Assembly: GCA_944390615.1 (NCBI GenBank)
Contig: CALXRJ010000197.1
Coordinates: forward strand, 1-7,240
DNA length: 7,240 bases
DNA from: an uncultured Clostridia bacterium
GTDB lineage: Bacteria > Bacillota > Clostridia > TANB77 > CAG-508
Reading direction: 5' to 3'
The notes under the pieces are model-generated. The model was not told the DNA's origin. It did no database searches and saw nothing but the letters and a program-made list of their open reading frames with translations. The position numbers and the translations under genes were made by a program. Below, piece after piece: positions 1-5,553 of the stretch. Position 1 is the stretch's first letter; every line of letters begins with the position of its first letter.

Positions 1-633
1 AATGTACATGCCTCCCTTCTTCCTAAATACAGAGGAGCAGCCCCAATTCAATGGGCCGTATTAAATGGAGACAAAACAACCGGCATTACTACCATGTATA
101 TGGATATTGGAATGGACACAGGAGACATTATTTTAAAAAAAGAAGTCCAAATTGGTGAAGATGAAACAACAGGGGAACTTTGGGATAGATTATCTAAAAT
201 AGGAGGAACTCTTTTGGTAGAAACTTTGTCACAAATAGAAGCAGGAAATGCTACCAAAATACCACAAGGAGAAGATTTTACCATAGCACCAATGCTTAGC
301 AAAGAAATGGCAAAAAATAATTGGCAAGAAAAAACAGCAGTACAAATTAAAAATCTAGTTAGAGGATTAAATCCTATCATGGGAGCTTATAGCACACTAG
401 ATGGTAAAAAAATCAAATTTTGGAAAGTTAATGTTTTAGAAAATGAAAATAATGCTTTTCAGAAAGCAGAGGTAGGAAAAATACTTTTAGCAGACAGTAA
501 AAAAGGATTATATATCCAAACCAAAGAAGGAATCCTATCAGTTTTAGAAATACAGGGTGAGAATGCTAAAAGAATGAGTATAAACGATTTTTTAAGGGGA
601 AATAAACTAGAAGTTGGAAAAAAATTTGAATAA
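1..633 (+). CDS. fmt: Methionyl-tRNA formyltransferase (5'-truncated by window edge)
   Basis: Fmt transfers a formyl group from 10-formyltetrahydrofolate to Met-tRNAfMet in the cytoplasm, making the initiator tRNA of bacteria. The frame is open from base 1 and gives 210 residues; the family is about 310, so roughly the first 100 are missing to the left. The visible part opens on the active-site motif NVHASLLPKYRG: its Asn and His, and Asp in MDIGMDTGD (window residue 39), match the catalytic N106, H108 and D144 of the E. coli enzyme. The C-terminal tRNA-binding domain follows, with the typical NLVRGLNPIMGAY at about residues 118-130. The end FLRGNKLEVGKKFE is a normal family C-terminus, so the 3' end is intact. 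No terminator is visible directly after the stop, so read-through into the next region is possible. Identification is from recognised motifs and is very secure. Confidence 0.97.
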   Translation, partial: NVHASLLPKYRGAAPIQWAVLNGDKTTGITTMYMDIGMDTGDIILKKEVQIGEDETTGELWDRLSKIGGTLLVETLSQIEAGNATKIPQGEDFTIAPMLSKEMAKNNWQEKTAVQIKNLVRGLNPIMGAYSTLDGKKIKFWKVNVLENENNAFQKAEVGKILLADSKKGLYIQTKEGILSVLEIQGENAKRMSINDFLRGNKLEVGKKFE

Positions 634-754
634 TGCCCAATATGATATTTTACTATCTCCTATTATAGAAAATATTGAAAATTATAATAATAGAACACAA
701 TATATGGCATTTTATAAAAATATAAAGAATGAAGGAGTTTTATTAAATGGATAA
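614..754 (+). CDS. Possible small ORF overlapping the end of fmt, unknown
   Basis: A frame overlapping the last 20 bases of fmt stays open for 46 codons from a TTG at 614 to a TAA at 752. It would encode a Tyr/Asn/Ile-rich, neutral peptide with no signal peptide, membrane segment or motif that I recognise. An in-frame ATG further in would leave only about 20 codons. The only purine-rich site upstream (GGGGA at 596-600) is 13 nt from the TTG, too far to be convincing. It could be a real overlapping small gene, the remnant of a lost gene, or chance. It is listed because it ends in an 8-bp overlap with the next small frame, which has a proper ribosome-binding site. Confidence 0.15.
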   Translation: MEKNLNNAQYDILLSPIIENIENYNNRTQYMAFYKNIKNEGVLLNG

Positions 755-803
755 TAAAGAAACAATAAATTTTATGCAACAATTGACAAGTGGACATAAT
801 TAG
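747..803 (+). CDS. Possible 18-residue small ORF, unknown
   Basis: An ATG at 747 preceded by GAAGGAG (731-737, spacing 9 nt) opens an 18-codon frame ending with TAG at 801-803. The peptide is polar and has no recognisable motif. The frame overlaps the stop of the preceding small frame (ATGGATAA junction), an arrangement typical of translational coupling. However, its 3' half is the -35 element and spacer of the downstream RNA promoter (TTGACA at 783-788), which would by itself explain that sequence. A gene truncated by an old deletion is an equally good reading. Low confidence. Confidence 0.15.
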   Translation: MDNKETINFMQQLTSGHN

Positions 804-812
804 TGATACAAT
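783..812 (+). promoter_or_regulatory. Sigma-A promoter for the structured RNA
   Basis: A perfect -35 TTGACA (783-788) is separated by 18 bp from TACAAT (807-812), five of six matches to the -10 consensus. A start near 819-821 would put the 5' end of the transcript just before the first helix of the RNA described next. This is the best promoter in the window and it faces no ordinary gene. A strong housekeeping promoter dedicated to a noncoding RNA is the simplest explanation. Confidence 0.7.
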
Positions 813-912
813 ATAGTTTGTAACTGTACATCAGAGGTGAAATCCCTCGGTTCTACCGAAACTTTCCGGCAGAAATAAACTCCTTGAGAGAGCCTCGAAA
901 GGAGGAAAAGAT

Positions 913-1044
913 ATGTGGAATTCCACGGGACCTTTGACTGATAACAGTAAGCAATGTGAAGGGTGCGAAAACTGTTGTAGCGATTGCTCTCGGGCAAAAG
1001 CTGCAGAGGAGGTCAAAAAAAACAAAGAGGAAAAAGATGCATAA
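913..1044 (+). CDS. Possible Cys-rich 43-residue protein inside the structured RNA
   Basis: An ATG at 913 follows AAAGGAGG (898-905, spacing 7 nt), a textbook ribosome-binding site, and opens 43 codons to TAA at 1042. The peptide has five cysteines in the array C15-x2-C18-x2-C21-C22-x2-C25 and a Lys/Glu-rich C-terminus, so it could bind a metal or cluster. Against it, its codons (TCC, ACG, TGC, CGG, GAG, GTC) are unlike those of all neighbouring genes, and nearly every base is used in RNA helices. The AAGGAG core of the ribosome-binding site is also paired with CUCCUU at 880-885. I think the RNA is the primary product and the frame is either chance or a dual-function small protein whose translation is controlled by the fold. 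Confidence 0.25.
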   Translation: MWNSTGPLTDNSKQCEGCENCCSDCSRAKAAEEVKKNKEEKDA

Positions 1045-1061
1045 TCCCAATTCCTCGAAAG

Positions 1062-1092
1062 AAGCTGGTGCTCAAAAACACTAGCTTTTTTC
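1062..1092 (+). terminator. Intrinsic terminator of the structured RNA
   Basis: AAGCTGGTG (1062-1070) pairs over nine positions, with one G-T wobble, with CACTAGCTT (1079-1087) around an 8-nt loop CTCAAAAA. A run of six T (1086-1091) follows. It separates the RNA unit from the ylxM promoter 20 bp further on. Confidence 0.85.
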
Positions 1093-1111
1093 TAAAAAAT
1101 TCAAAAAATAC

Positions 1112-1140
1112 TTGACAAATCCAAAAAAAGAGTGTAAACT
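1112..1140 (+). promoter_or_regulatory. Sigma-A promoter of the ylxM-ffh cluster
   Basis: A perfect -35 TTGACA (1112-1117) is followed after 17 bp by TAAACT (1135-1140), four of six matches to the -10 consensus. The predicted start near 1147 gives a leader of about 47 nt before the GTG of ylxM. It lies directly after the terminator of the previous RNA unit, so it probably drives the whole translation cluster. Confidence 0.6.
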
Positions 1141-1193
1141 ATATTCGTATTACAGATATGGCTTAAAATTTATAAAATAGAAAGAGGAAAAAA

Positions 1194-1514
1194 GTGGAAG
1201 AAAAAATAGAAATAAGTATTTTACTTAGTTTATACGGAAATCTATTAACCCCAACCCAAAAAAAATATATGGAGCAATACTATAATGAAGACTTATCCTT
1301 ATCTGAAATAGGAGAAAATGAGCAAATAACAAGGCAAGCGGTAAGAACGATACTCATAAAATCCAAAAAAAAATTACAAGAATATGAAGAAAAACTACAA
1401 TATAGAAAAAAAGAAAAAGAAATAAAACGATTAACCAAAAAATTAGAAGAAACCAAATTAAACCAAGAACAACAACCAATAATAGATCAAATAAACAATC
1501 TACTAGAATGTTAA
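1194..1514 (+). CDS. ylxM: SRP-associated DNA-binding-like protein YlxM (UPF0122)
   Basis: YlxM is a small helix-turn-helix protein encoded next to ffh across Firmicutes. It is linked to the signal recognition particle, and in streptococci it has been shown to bind SRP components. The 106-residue product carries the family hallmarks LLSLYGNLLTPTQKKYMEQY (about residues 10-29), then LSLSEIGENEQITRQAV, a sigma-70 region-4-like helix-turn-helix with the TRQAV recognition helix. A Lys/Glu-rich, probably coiled-coil tail follows from about residue 58. The start is GTG at 1194, chosen because GAGG (1184-1187) lies 6 nt upstream and the N-terminus aligns with the family. It is the first gene of the cluster, 52 bp before ffh. 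Confidence 0.92.
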   Translation: MEEKIEISILLSLYGNLLTPTQKKYMEQYYNEDLSLSEIGENEQITRQAVRTILIKSKKKLQEYEEKLQYRKKEKEIKRLTKKLEETKLNQEQQPIIDQINNLLEC

Positions 1515-1566
1515 CAGAACATTTTGCAAAAGTGACACACGCTTTGAAGAAAAAGGAGGAAAAAAG

Positions 1567-2922
1567 ATGGCTTTTGAAGGACTATCATCAAGACTGCAAG
1601 AAATCACAAGAAAAATAAAAGGAGAAGCAAGAATTACAGAAAGCAACATGAAAGACATGTTAAGAGAAGTAAAACTTGCCCTATTAGAAGCAGATGTCAA
1701 CTATAAAATTGTAAAAGAATTTATAGCCAATATTCAAGAAAAAGCGCTTGGTCAAGATGTCATGAAATCCTTAAAACCAGGGGAACAAGTAGTTAAAATC
1801 GTTCGAGATGAATTAGTAGAATTACTTGGTGGAACAGATAGCAAAATCAATCTATCACCTAATCCTCCAACTGTAATTATGCTAATTGGTTTGCAAGGTG
1901 CAGGAAAAACGACCATGGCAGGGAAACTAGCCAATTATTTAAGAAAAGATGGAAAAAAGCCATTAATGGTAGCATGTGATGTTTATAGACCAGCAGCCGT
2001 AAAACAACTGCAAGTAGTGGGAGCTCAGCTAAATATTCCCGTATATGCAGAAGAAGGAAGTCAAGATGTCATAGGAATTGCAAAAAGAGCAATCAATACT
2101 GCTATGTCAAAATTAAATGATGTAGTTATTATCGACACAGCAGGACGTTTACAAATAGATGAAAAACTAATGCAAGAACTGCAAGAAATCAAAAAAGCTG
2201 TCAAACCACATGAAATTTTATTAGTAGTAGATAGTATGACAGGTCAAGAAGCTGTAAATGTTGCCGAAAAATTTAATGAACAAGTAGGAATAGATGGTGT
2301 TGTTTTAACCAAGCTAGATGGCGATACACGAGGTGGAGCTGCACTTTCTGTAAAAAAAGTAACTGGAAAACCAATTAAATTTGCAGGTGTTGGCGAAAAG
2401 CTAAATGAATTAGAAGTATTTCACCCAGATAGAATGGCAGCTAGAATTTTAGGAATGGGTGATGTTTTATCCATTGTAGAAAAAGCGGAACAAGCTTTAG
2501 ACCTAGAAGAAGCAGAAAAATTAGAAAAACAATTAAAAAAAAATAAATTTGATTTAGATGATTATTTAGCACAACTAAGACAAATCAAAAAAATGGGATC
2601 TGTATCATCTATCCTAAAAATGTTACCTGGTGCCAACAAATTAAAAGATATACAAGTGGATGATAAAGAATTTATAAGGATTGAAGCAATTATTACATCC
2701 ATGACAGCAAAAGAAAGAAAAAATCCCAATCTTCTAAATGCAAGTCGCAGAAAGCGTATTGCAAAAGGAAGTGGAACCCAGGTTCATGACATCAACAAAT
2801 TCATGGAATCTTTTGAAATGACACAAAAAATGATGAAGCAAATGAAAACAAAAGGTGGCATGAGAAAAATGATGAAAGGTCTTAAACTTGACCAGTTAGA
2901 TGAATTCAAAGACCTCATGTAA
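1567..2922 (+). CDS. ffh: Signal recognition particle GTPase Ffh (SRP54)
   Basis: Ffh binds signal peptides on translating ribosomes and, with the SRP RNA and the receptor FtsY, delivers them to the membrane translocon. The 451-residue protein has normal family length. An N domain (1-90) is followed by the G domain with P-loop GLQGAGKTT (108-116), CDVYRPAA (138-145), DTAGR (190-194), TKLDGDTRGG (248-257) and the GVGEKLNELEVF closing loop (275-285). The methionine-rich M domain starts near 300 and includes the SRP-RNA-binding helix SRRKRIAKGSG, about residues 393-403, and a Met-dense end. The start at 1567 has AAGGAGG at 1553-1559, 7 nt upstream. It follows ylxM by 52 bp and probably shares its transcript. 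The SRP RNA itself was not found in the window. No missing motif or odd composition was noted. Confidence 0.98.
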   Translation: MAFEGLSSRLQEITRKIKGEARITESNMKDMLREVKLALLEADVNYKIVKEFIANIQEKALGQDVMKSLKPGEQVVKIVRDELVELLGGTDSKINLSPNPPTVIMLIGLQGAGKTTMAGKLANYLRKDGKKPLMVACDVYRPAAVKQLQVVGAQLNIPVYAEEGSQDVIGIAKRAINTAMSKLNDVVIIDTAGRLQIDEKLMQELQEIKKAVKPHEILLVVDSMTGQEAVNVAEKFNEQVGIDGVVLTKLDGDTRGGAALSVKKVTGKPIKFAGVGEKLNELEVFHPDRMAARILGMGDVLSIVEKAEQALDLEEAEKLEKQLKKNKFDLDDYLAQLRQIKKMGSVSSILKMLPGANKLKDIQVDDKEFIRIEAIITSMTAKERKNPNLLNASRRKRIAKGSGTQVHDINKFMESFEMTQKMMKQMKTKGGMRKMMKGLKLDQLDEFKDLM

Positions 2923-3043
2923 AATAAGAAAAAATAAACCCAAATAAAATATACTATTTTTATTCAGTTATTAAATTTTAAAATATAAATTACGATATGT
3001 CTTTTAAGTAAAAGGCATTCAACAATTAGGAGGTGAACAAAAC

Positions 3044-3280
3044 ATGGTAAAAATAAGATTACAAAGAGAAGGAAAGAAAAAAGCTCCATTCTATCATATC
3101 GTAGTAGCAGATTCTAGAAGCCCAAGAGATGGAAAAATTATAGAGCAAATTGGTACATATGATCCAATGACAGAACCATCTACAATTGTATTAGATCAAG
3201 AAAAAGTTGCACAATGGATCAAAAATGGTGCTAAACCAACAGACACAGTAAAAAAACTAATTGAAAAAGCATCAAAATAA
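3044..3280 (+). CDS. rpsP: 30S ribosomal protein S16
   Basis: S16 binds 16S rRNA early in assembly of the small subunit body. The product is 78 residues, within the usual 75-90, and starts with the family signature VKIRLQREGKKKAPFYHIVV. It continues with DSRSPRDGKIIEQIGTYDP and ends with VAQWIKNGAKPTDTVKKLI. The start has a near-perfect anti-SD match AGGAGGTGA (3028-3036). The 121-bp gap after ffh is very A/T-rich, shows only weak A/T hairpins such as CTTTT/AAAAG at 3001-3014, and has no promoter that I would defend. Expression from the ylxM promoter or a local weak promoter are both possible. Confidence 0.98.
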   Translation: MVKIRLQREGKKKAPFYHIVVADSRSPRDGKIIEQIGTYDPMTEPSTIVLDQEKVAQWIKNGAKPTDTVKKLIEKASK

Positions 3281-3285
3281 GATAG

Positions 3286-3344
3286 CTCTTAGACTTAAAC
3301 CAGATTAGGATAAGTAACTTAGAGGTAGATTATGCGGTAGCATA
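3286..3344 (+). promoter_or_regulatory. Two RNA hairpins in the rpsP-khpA gap
   Basis: The 86-bp gap holds an imperfect stem pairing 3286-3297 with 3311-3324 (CTCT/AGAG, AG/CT and ACTTA/TAAGT, with one T/T mismatch and a 2-nt bulge). A compact hairpin TATGC-GGTA-GCATA follows at 3331-3344. No T-run follows, so it is not an intrinsic terminator. It may be an mRNA processing or stability element, or a protein-binding leader. This is structure by eye only. Confidence 0.25.
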
Positions 3345-3366
3345 GTAAAAAAGAAAGGACAAGAAA

Positions 3367-3597
3367 ATGAAAGAAATATTAGAAACAATAATCGCCAACT
3401 TAGTAGATGACAAAGAAGCTGTTGAAGTAAATGAAATCAATGGTACACAATCAGTTGTATTTGAAGTAAAAGTAGCAGAAGGCGATATGGGAAAAATCAT
3501 AGGAAAACAAGGAAGAATTGCAAAATCCATTCGTACAGTAATGAAAGCAGTTGCAGCAAAAGAACACAAAAAAGCAACTGTAGAATTTATTGGATAA
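3367..3597 (+). CDS. khpA: KH-domain RNA-binding protein KhpA (YlqC family)
   Basis: KhpA is a small single-KH-domain RNA-binding protein that, in studied Gram-positives, forms heterodimers with KhpB (Jag/EloR) and affects cell elongation and RNA metabolism. The 76-residue product has the family start MKEILETIIANLVDDKEAV, the KH GxxG loop in GKIIGKQGRIAKSIRTV (about 42-58), and the closing strand ATVEFIG. AAAGGA (3354-3359) lies 7 nt before the ATG. It sits between rpsP and rimM, as is usual in Firmicutes, and its stop TAA abuts the next gene. Bacillus has ylqD between khpA and rimM; that gene is absent here. Confidence 0.95.
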   Translation: MKEILETIIANLVDDKEAVEVNEINGTQSVVFEVKVAEGDMGKIIGKQGRIAKSIRTVMKAVAAKEHKKATVEFIG

Positions 3598-3611
3598 TGG
3601 GAGAAAATCCT

Positions 3612-4121
3612 ATGAAAGAAAAGTTAGAAGTTGGTCAAATTGTTAATACATTCGGAATCAAAGGTTTTGTAAAAATCTACCCCTATGTAGACGATATTCA
3701 AAGATTTGATGATTTAAAAAATGTATATATCCAGACAAAAAAGTTCAACACCAAGTTAGAAATAGAAGAAGTAAAATACCAAAAAAATATGGTTCTTGTC
3801 AAATTTAAAGGAATTGACACACTAGAACAAGCAGAAAAGCTAAAAAATGCCTATGTAGAAATAGATAGAAGTGATGCTATTCCCTTAGAAGAAGGACAAT
3901 ATTTTATAGCAGACTTATTAGGTCTGGAAGTATTTTTAGATACAGGTGAAAAACTAGGTATCTTAGAAGATATTTTTAATACAGGCAGTAAAGATATATA
4001 TGTTGTAAAAAATGAATTAGGAAAGCAATATTTATTACCATATATAGATGAGGTAATAAAAGATATTGACTTAGAAAAAGGTAAAATTATTGTTCATTTA
4101 CTGGAAGGATTAAATTTTTAA
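3612..4121 (+). CDS. rimM: Ribosome maturation factor RimM
   Basis: RimM binds S19 and helps mature the 30S head and process 16S rRNA. From ATG 3612 the protein is 169 residues, the usual size. The N-terminal RimM domain starts LEVGQIVNTFGIKGFVKIYP (5-24). A C-terminal PRC-barrel covers about 95-169, with QYFIADLLGLEV, the GSKDIYVV strand and KQYLLPYIDEVI. The frame is open to an ATG at 3597 that overlaps the khpA stop. I prefer 3612 because GGGAG (3599-3603) lies 8 nt before it, the upstream ATG has no ribosome-binding site, and family proteins begin at about this point. The junction with khpA suggests translational coupling. Confidence 0.95.
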   Translation: MKEKLEVGQIVNTFGIKGFVKIYPYVDDIQRFDDLKNVYIQTKKFNTKLEIEEVKYQKNMVLVKFKGIDTLEQAEKLKNAYVEIDRSDAIPLEEGQYFIADLLGLEVFLDTGEKLGILEDIFNTGSKDIYVVKNELGKQYLLPYIDEVIKDIDLEKGKIIVHLLEGLNF

Positions 4122-4177
4122 CCACAAAATTTATTAAGACACCAAAAATTAAAAACAATAAAAATATGGAGGAAAAA

Positions 4178-4844
4178 ATGAAATTTGATGTTTTGACACT
4201 TTTTCCCGAAATGTTTGAAGTTCTAAACCAAAGCATTATCGGAAAAGCAAGAGAAAAAAATCTAATTACAATTAATTTAGTAAACATTAGAGATTTTTCA
4301 AAAGATAAACACAAAAAAGTTGATGATACTCCATATGGTGGTGGAGCTGGCATGGTCATGAAAGCTGATGTAGTATATGATGCCTACCAATCGGTTCAAG
4401 ATCAAAAAGCAAAAGTTATCTATATGTCACCACAGGGGAAAAAATTAAATCAATCCAAAGTAGAAGAACTAGCCAAACAAGAACATTTAATCATATTATG
4501 TGGACATTATGAAGGAATTGACCAAAGAGTAATTGATAAAATTGTGGATGAAGAAATTTCAATTGGAGATTATGTTTTAACAGGAGGGGAACTTCCTGCA
4601 ATGGTATTAATCGATTCAGTTGCAAGATATCAAGAAGGAGTGATTGCCAAAGAATCCATAGAAGAAGAATCTTTTAGCAATCGGCCTATTAGAATATCCA
4701 CAATATACAAGGCCAGAAGTTTTTGAAGGAGTAAGAGTTCCAGAAATATTACTTTCCGGAAAACATCAAAAAATAGATGCCTGGAGGAAAGAACAAGCCA
4801 TCCAAGTAACAACAATAAAAAGACCAGATTTATTAAAAAAATGA
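4178..4844 (+). CDS. trmD: tRNA (guanine37-N1)-methyltransferase TrmD, broken by a 1-base insertion
   Basis: TrmD methylates G37 next to the anticodon using S-adenosylmethionine, preventing +1 frameshifting; it is a trefoil-knot homodimer. The start at 4178 is set by TGGAGG (4167-4172) and the family N-terminus MKFDVLTLFPEMF. DTPYGGGAGMVM (50-61), MSPQGKKL (83-90), the SAM-knot motifs LCGHYEGIDQRV (107-118) and EISIGDYVLTGGELPAM (126-142) are intact. After residue 168 (SFSN) the frame runs into unrelated sequence and stops at 4726. Skipping one base near C4682 restores GLLEYPQYTRPEVFEG through WRKEQAI to RPDLLKK with a stop at 4842-4844, about 221 residues in all. The protein is conserved on both sides, so the break is recent or a sequence error; trmD is normally essential. 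The position of the proposed general base (D169 in E. coli, DSF) appears as Glu (ESF). Confidence 0.93.
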
Positions 4845-4845
4845 A

Positions 4846-4904
4846 GTACTAAAAAGTACCGCTCATAAAAAACTATTGTCTAAGATGAAACTTAGCGACG
4901 ATAG
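4846..4904 (+). promoter_or_regulatory. Candidate L19 leader structure upstream of rplS
   Basis: The 85-bp trmD-rplS gap contains a small hairpin GTACT-AAAA-AGTAC (4846-4859) and then a strong one. In the strong one, CTATTGTC (4873-4880) pairs fully with GACGATAG (4897-4904, one G-U), continued by TAAG/CTTA (4881-4884/4891-4894) around loop ATGAAA, with GC bulged at 4895-4896. It ends about 11 nt before the ribosome-binding site. Autoregulatory L19 leaders are known in low-GC Firmicutes; I infer this role from position and form, not from a consensus match. Confidence 0.45.
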
Positions 4905-4929
4905 AAATTGAATAAGGAGGAAATAAAAA

Positions 4930-5541
4930 ATGGATATTATAAAATCTATTGAACATGAACAACTAAAATCCAAAATTCCTGATTTAAAAGTAGGAAATAC
5001 TGTTAGAGTTCATGCTAAAATTAAAGAAGGAAATAAAGAAAGAATACAAGTTTTTGAAGGAATTATTATCAAAGTACAAGGAACAGGTGTAAACAAAACA
5101 TTTACTGTAAGAAAAATATCTTATGGTGTAGGTGTTGAAAAAACATTCCTAGTACATTCACCTTTAGTAGAAAAAGTTGAACTAGTAAGAGTAGGTAAAG
5201 CAAGACGTGCTAAATTATTCTATTTAAGAGATAGAATTGGAAAAGCTGCTAAAACAAGAGAAATTGCTGGTGCTAGAATTGAAGATAAAGAAATTGTTAT
5301 CAAAGGAGATGAAGTACCAACAGAAGGTTCTGCAGAAGATGTTGTAGAAGAAGCTAAAACAGAAGCACCTGTAGCAGAAGAAGCAGTAAAAGCAGAAGAA
5401 ACTGTTACAGAAAAGGCAGAAGAAGTAAAAAAAGAAGAAGCTGAAGAAAGCAAAGCAGGAGCTGTAGAAGAAGTGAAAACAGAAAAAACTGCTACAGAAG
5501 AAGAAAAAGCTCCAACAGAAGAAGCTAAAAAAGCAGAGTAA
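4930..5541 (+). CDS. rplS: 50S ribosomal protein L19 with long acidic C-terminal extension
   Basis: L19 lies at the 30S-50S interface. Residues 1-111 are an ordinary L19: IPDLKVGNTVRVHAKIKEG (16-34), RIQVFEGIIIKVQG (38-51), FTVRKISYGVGVEKTF (58-73), HSPLVEKVELVRVGKARRAK (76-95), LFYLRDRIGKAAKTRE (96-111). The family normally ends near 115, but this protein runs to 203. From about 136 the tail is low-complexity Glu/Ala/Lys/Val/Thr, strongly acidic, with irregular EEA/KTE repeats, probably a long disordered or helical tail. Codon use matches the core, so it looks native. AAGGAGG (4914-4920) precedes the ATG. A fusion with another gene is unlikely because no second domain is visible. The function of the tail is unknown. 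Confidence 0.97.
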   Translation: MDIIKSIEHEQLKSKIPDLKVGNTVRVHAKIKEGNKERIQVFEGIIIKVQGTGVNKTFTVRKISYGVGVEKTFLVHSPLVEKVELVRVGKARRAKLFYLRDRIGKAAKTREIAGARIEDKEIVIKGDEVPTEGSAEDVVEEAKTEAPVAEEAVKAEETVTEKAEEVKKEEAEESKAGAVEEVKTEKTATEEEKAPTEEAKKAE

Positions 5542-5553
5542 TAGGAGAAATAT

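Larger units (their letters stand above)
820..1095 (+). ncRNA. Structured RNA of about 275 nt, unidentified
   Basis: The stretch between the promoter and the terminator is clearly richer in G and C than its A/T-rich surroundings and folds into nested helices found by hand. An end-closing helix pairs 829-832 (CAUC) with 1036-1039 (GAUG), extended by 825-827 with 1041-1043. Inside are 880-885/899-904 (CUCCUU/AAGGAG), 915-918/923-926 (GUGG/CCAC, loop AAUU), 929-934/1009-1014 (GACCUU/GAGGUC), 937-940/945-948 (ACUG/CAGU, loop AUAA), and a long arm of 975-981/1000-1006 (UUGUAGC/GCUGCAG), a GA/AA internal loop, and 984-988/993-997 with loop CUCG. It lacks the SRP RNA core (GGAAG-type loop with AGCAGC), the RNase P GAGGAAAGUCC motif and a tmRNA tag or CCA end. 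A Clostridia family such as the raiA-motif RNA is possible on size and host, but I cannot confirm it. A 43-codon frame lies inside; the RNA might be its mRNA instead. Confidence 0.6.

Noticed and set aside
800..1050. Three overlapping minus-strand open frames of about 65 codons
   Set aside because: They are open only because the structured-RNA region has few stop-like A/T triplets. They overlap each other in different frames, lack ribosome-binding sites, and lie opposite a promoter and terminator that face the + strand.
820..1095. The RNA as SRP RNA, since ylxM-ffh follow
   Set aside because: The conserved SRP domain (GGAAG-type tetraloop region with AGCAGC) is absent, and the fold is multi-armed, not a long rod.
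2943..3014. Terminator or ribosomal-protein leader between ffh and rpsP
   Set aside because: The hairpins there are almost pure A/T, short, and lack a following T-run; a weak TATAAA at 2984 has no matching -35.
3597..3611. ATG at 3597 as the rimM start
   Set aside because: It overlaps the khpA stop but has no ribosome-binding site; the ATG at 3612 has GGGAG at 8 nt and matches the family N-terminus.
4166..4177. ATG at 4166 as the trmD start
   Set aside because: It lies immediately before and within the TGGAGG ribosome-binding site that serves the ATG at 4178; the family begins MKFDVLTLFP.
4676..4690. Programmed ribosomal frameshift in trmD
   Set aside because: No slippery sequence, rare-codon pause site or downstream stimulator is visible, and TrmD is not known to use one.
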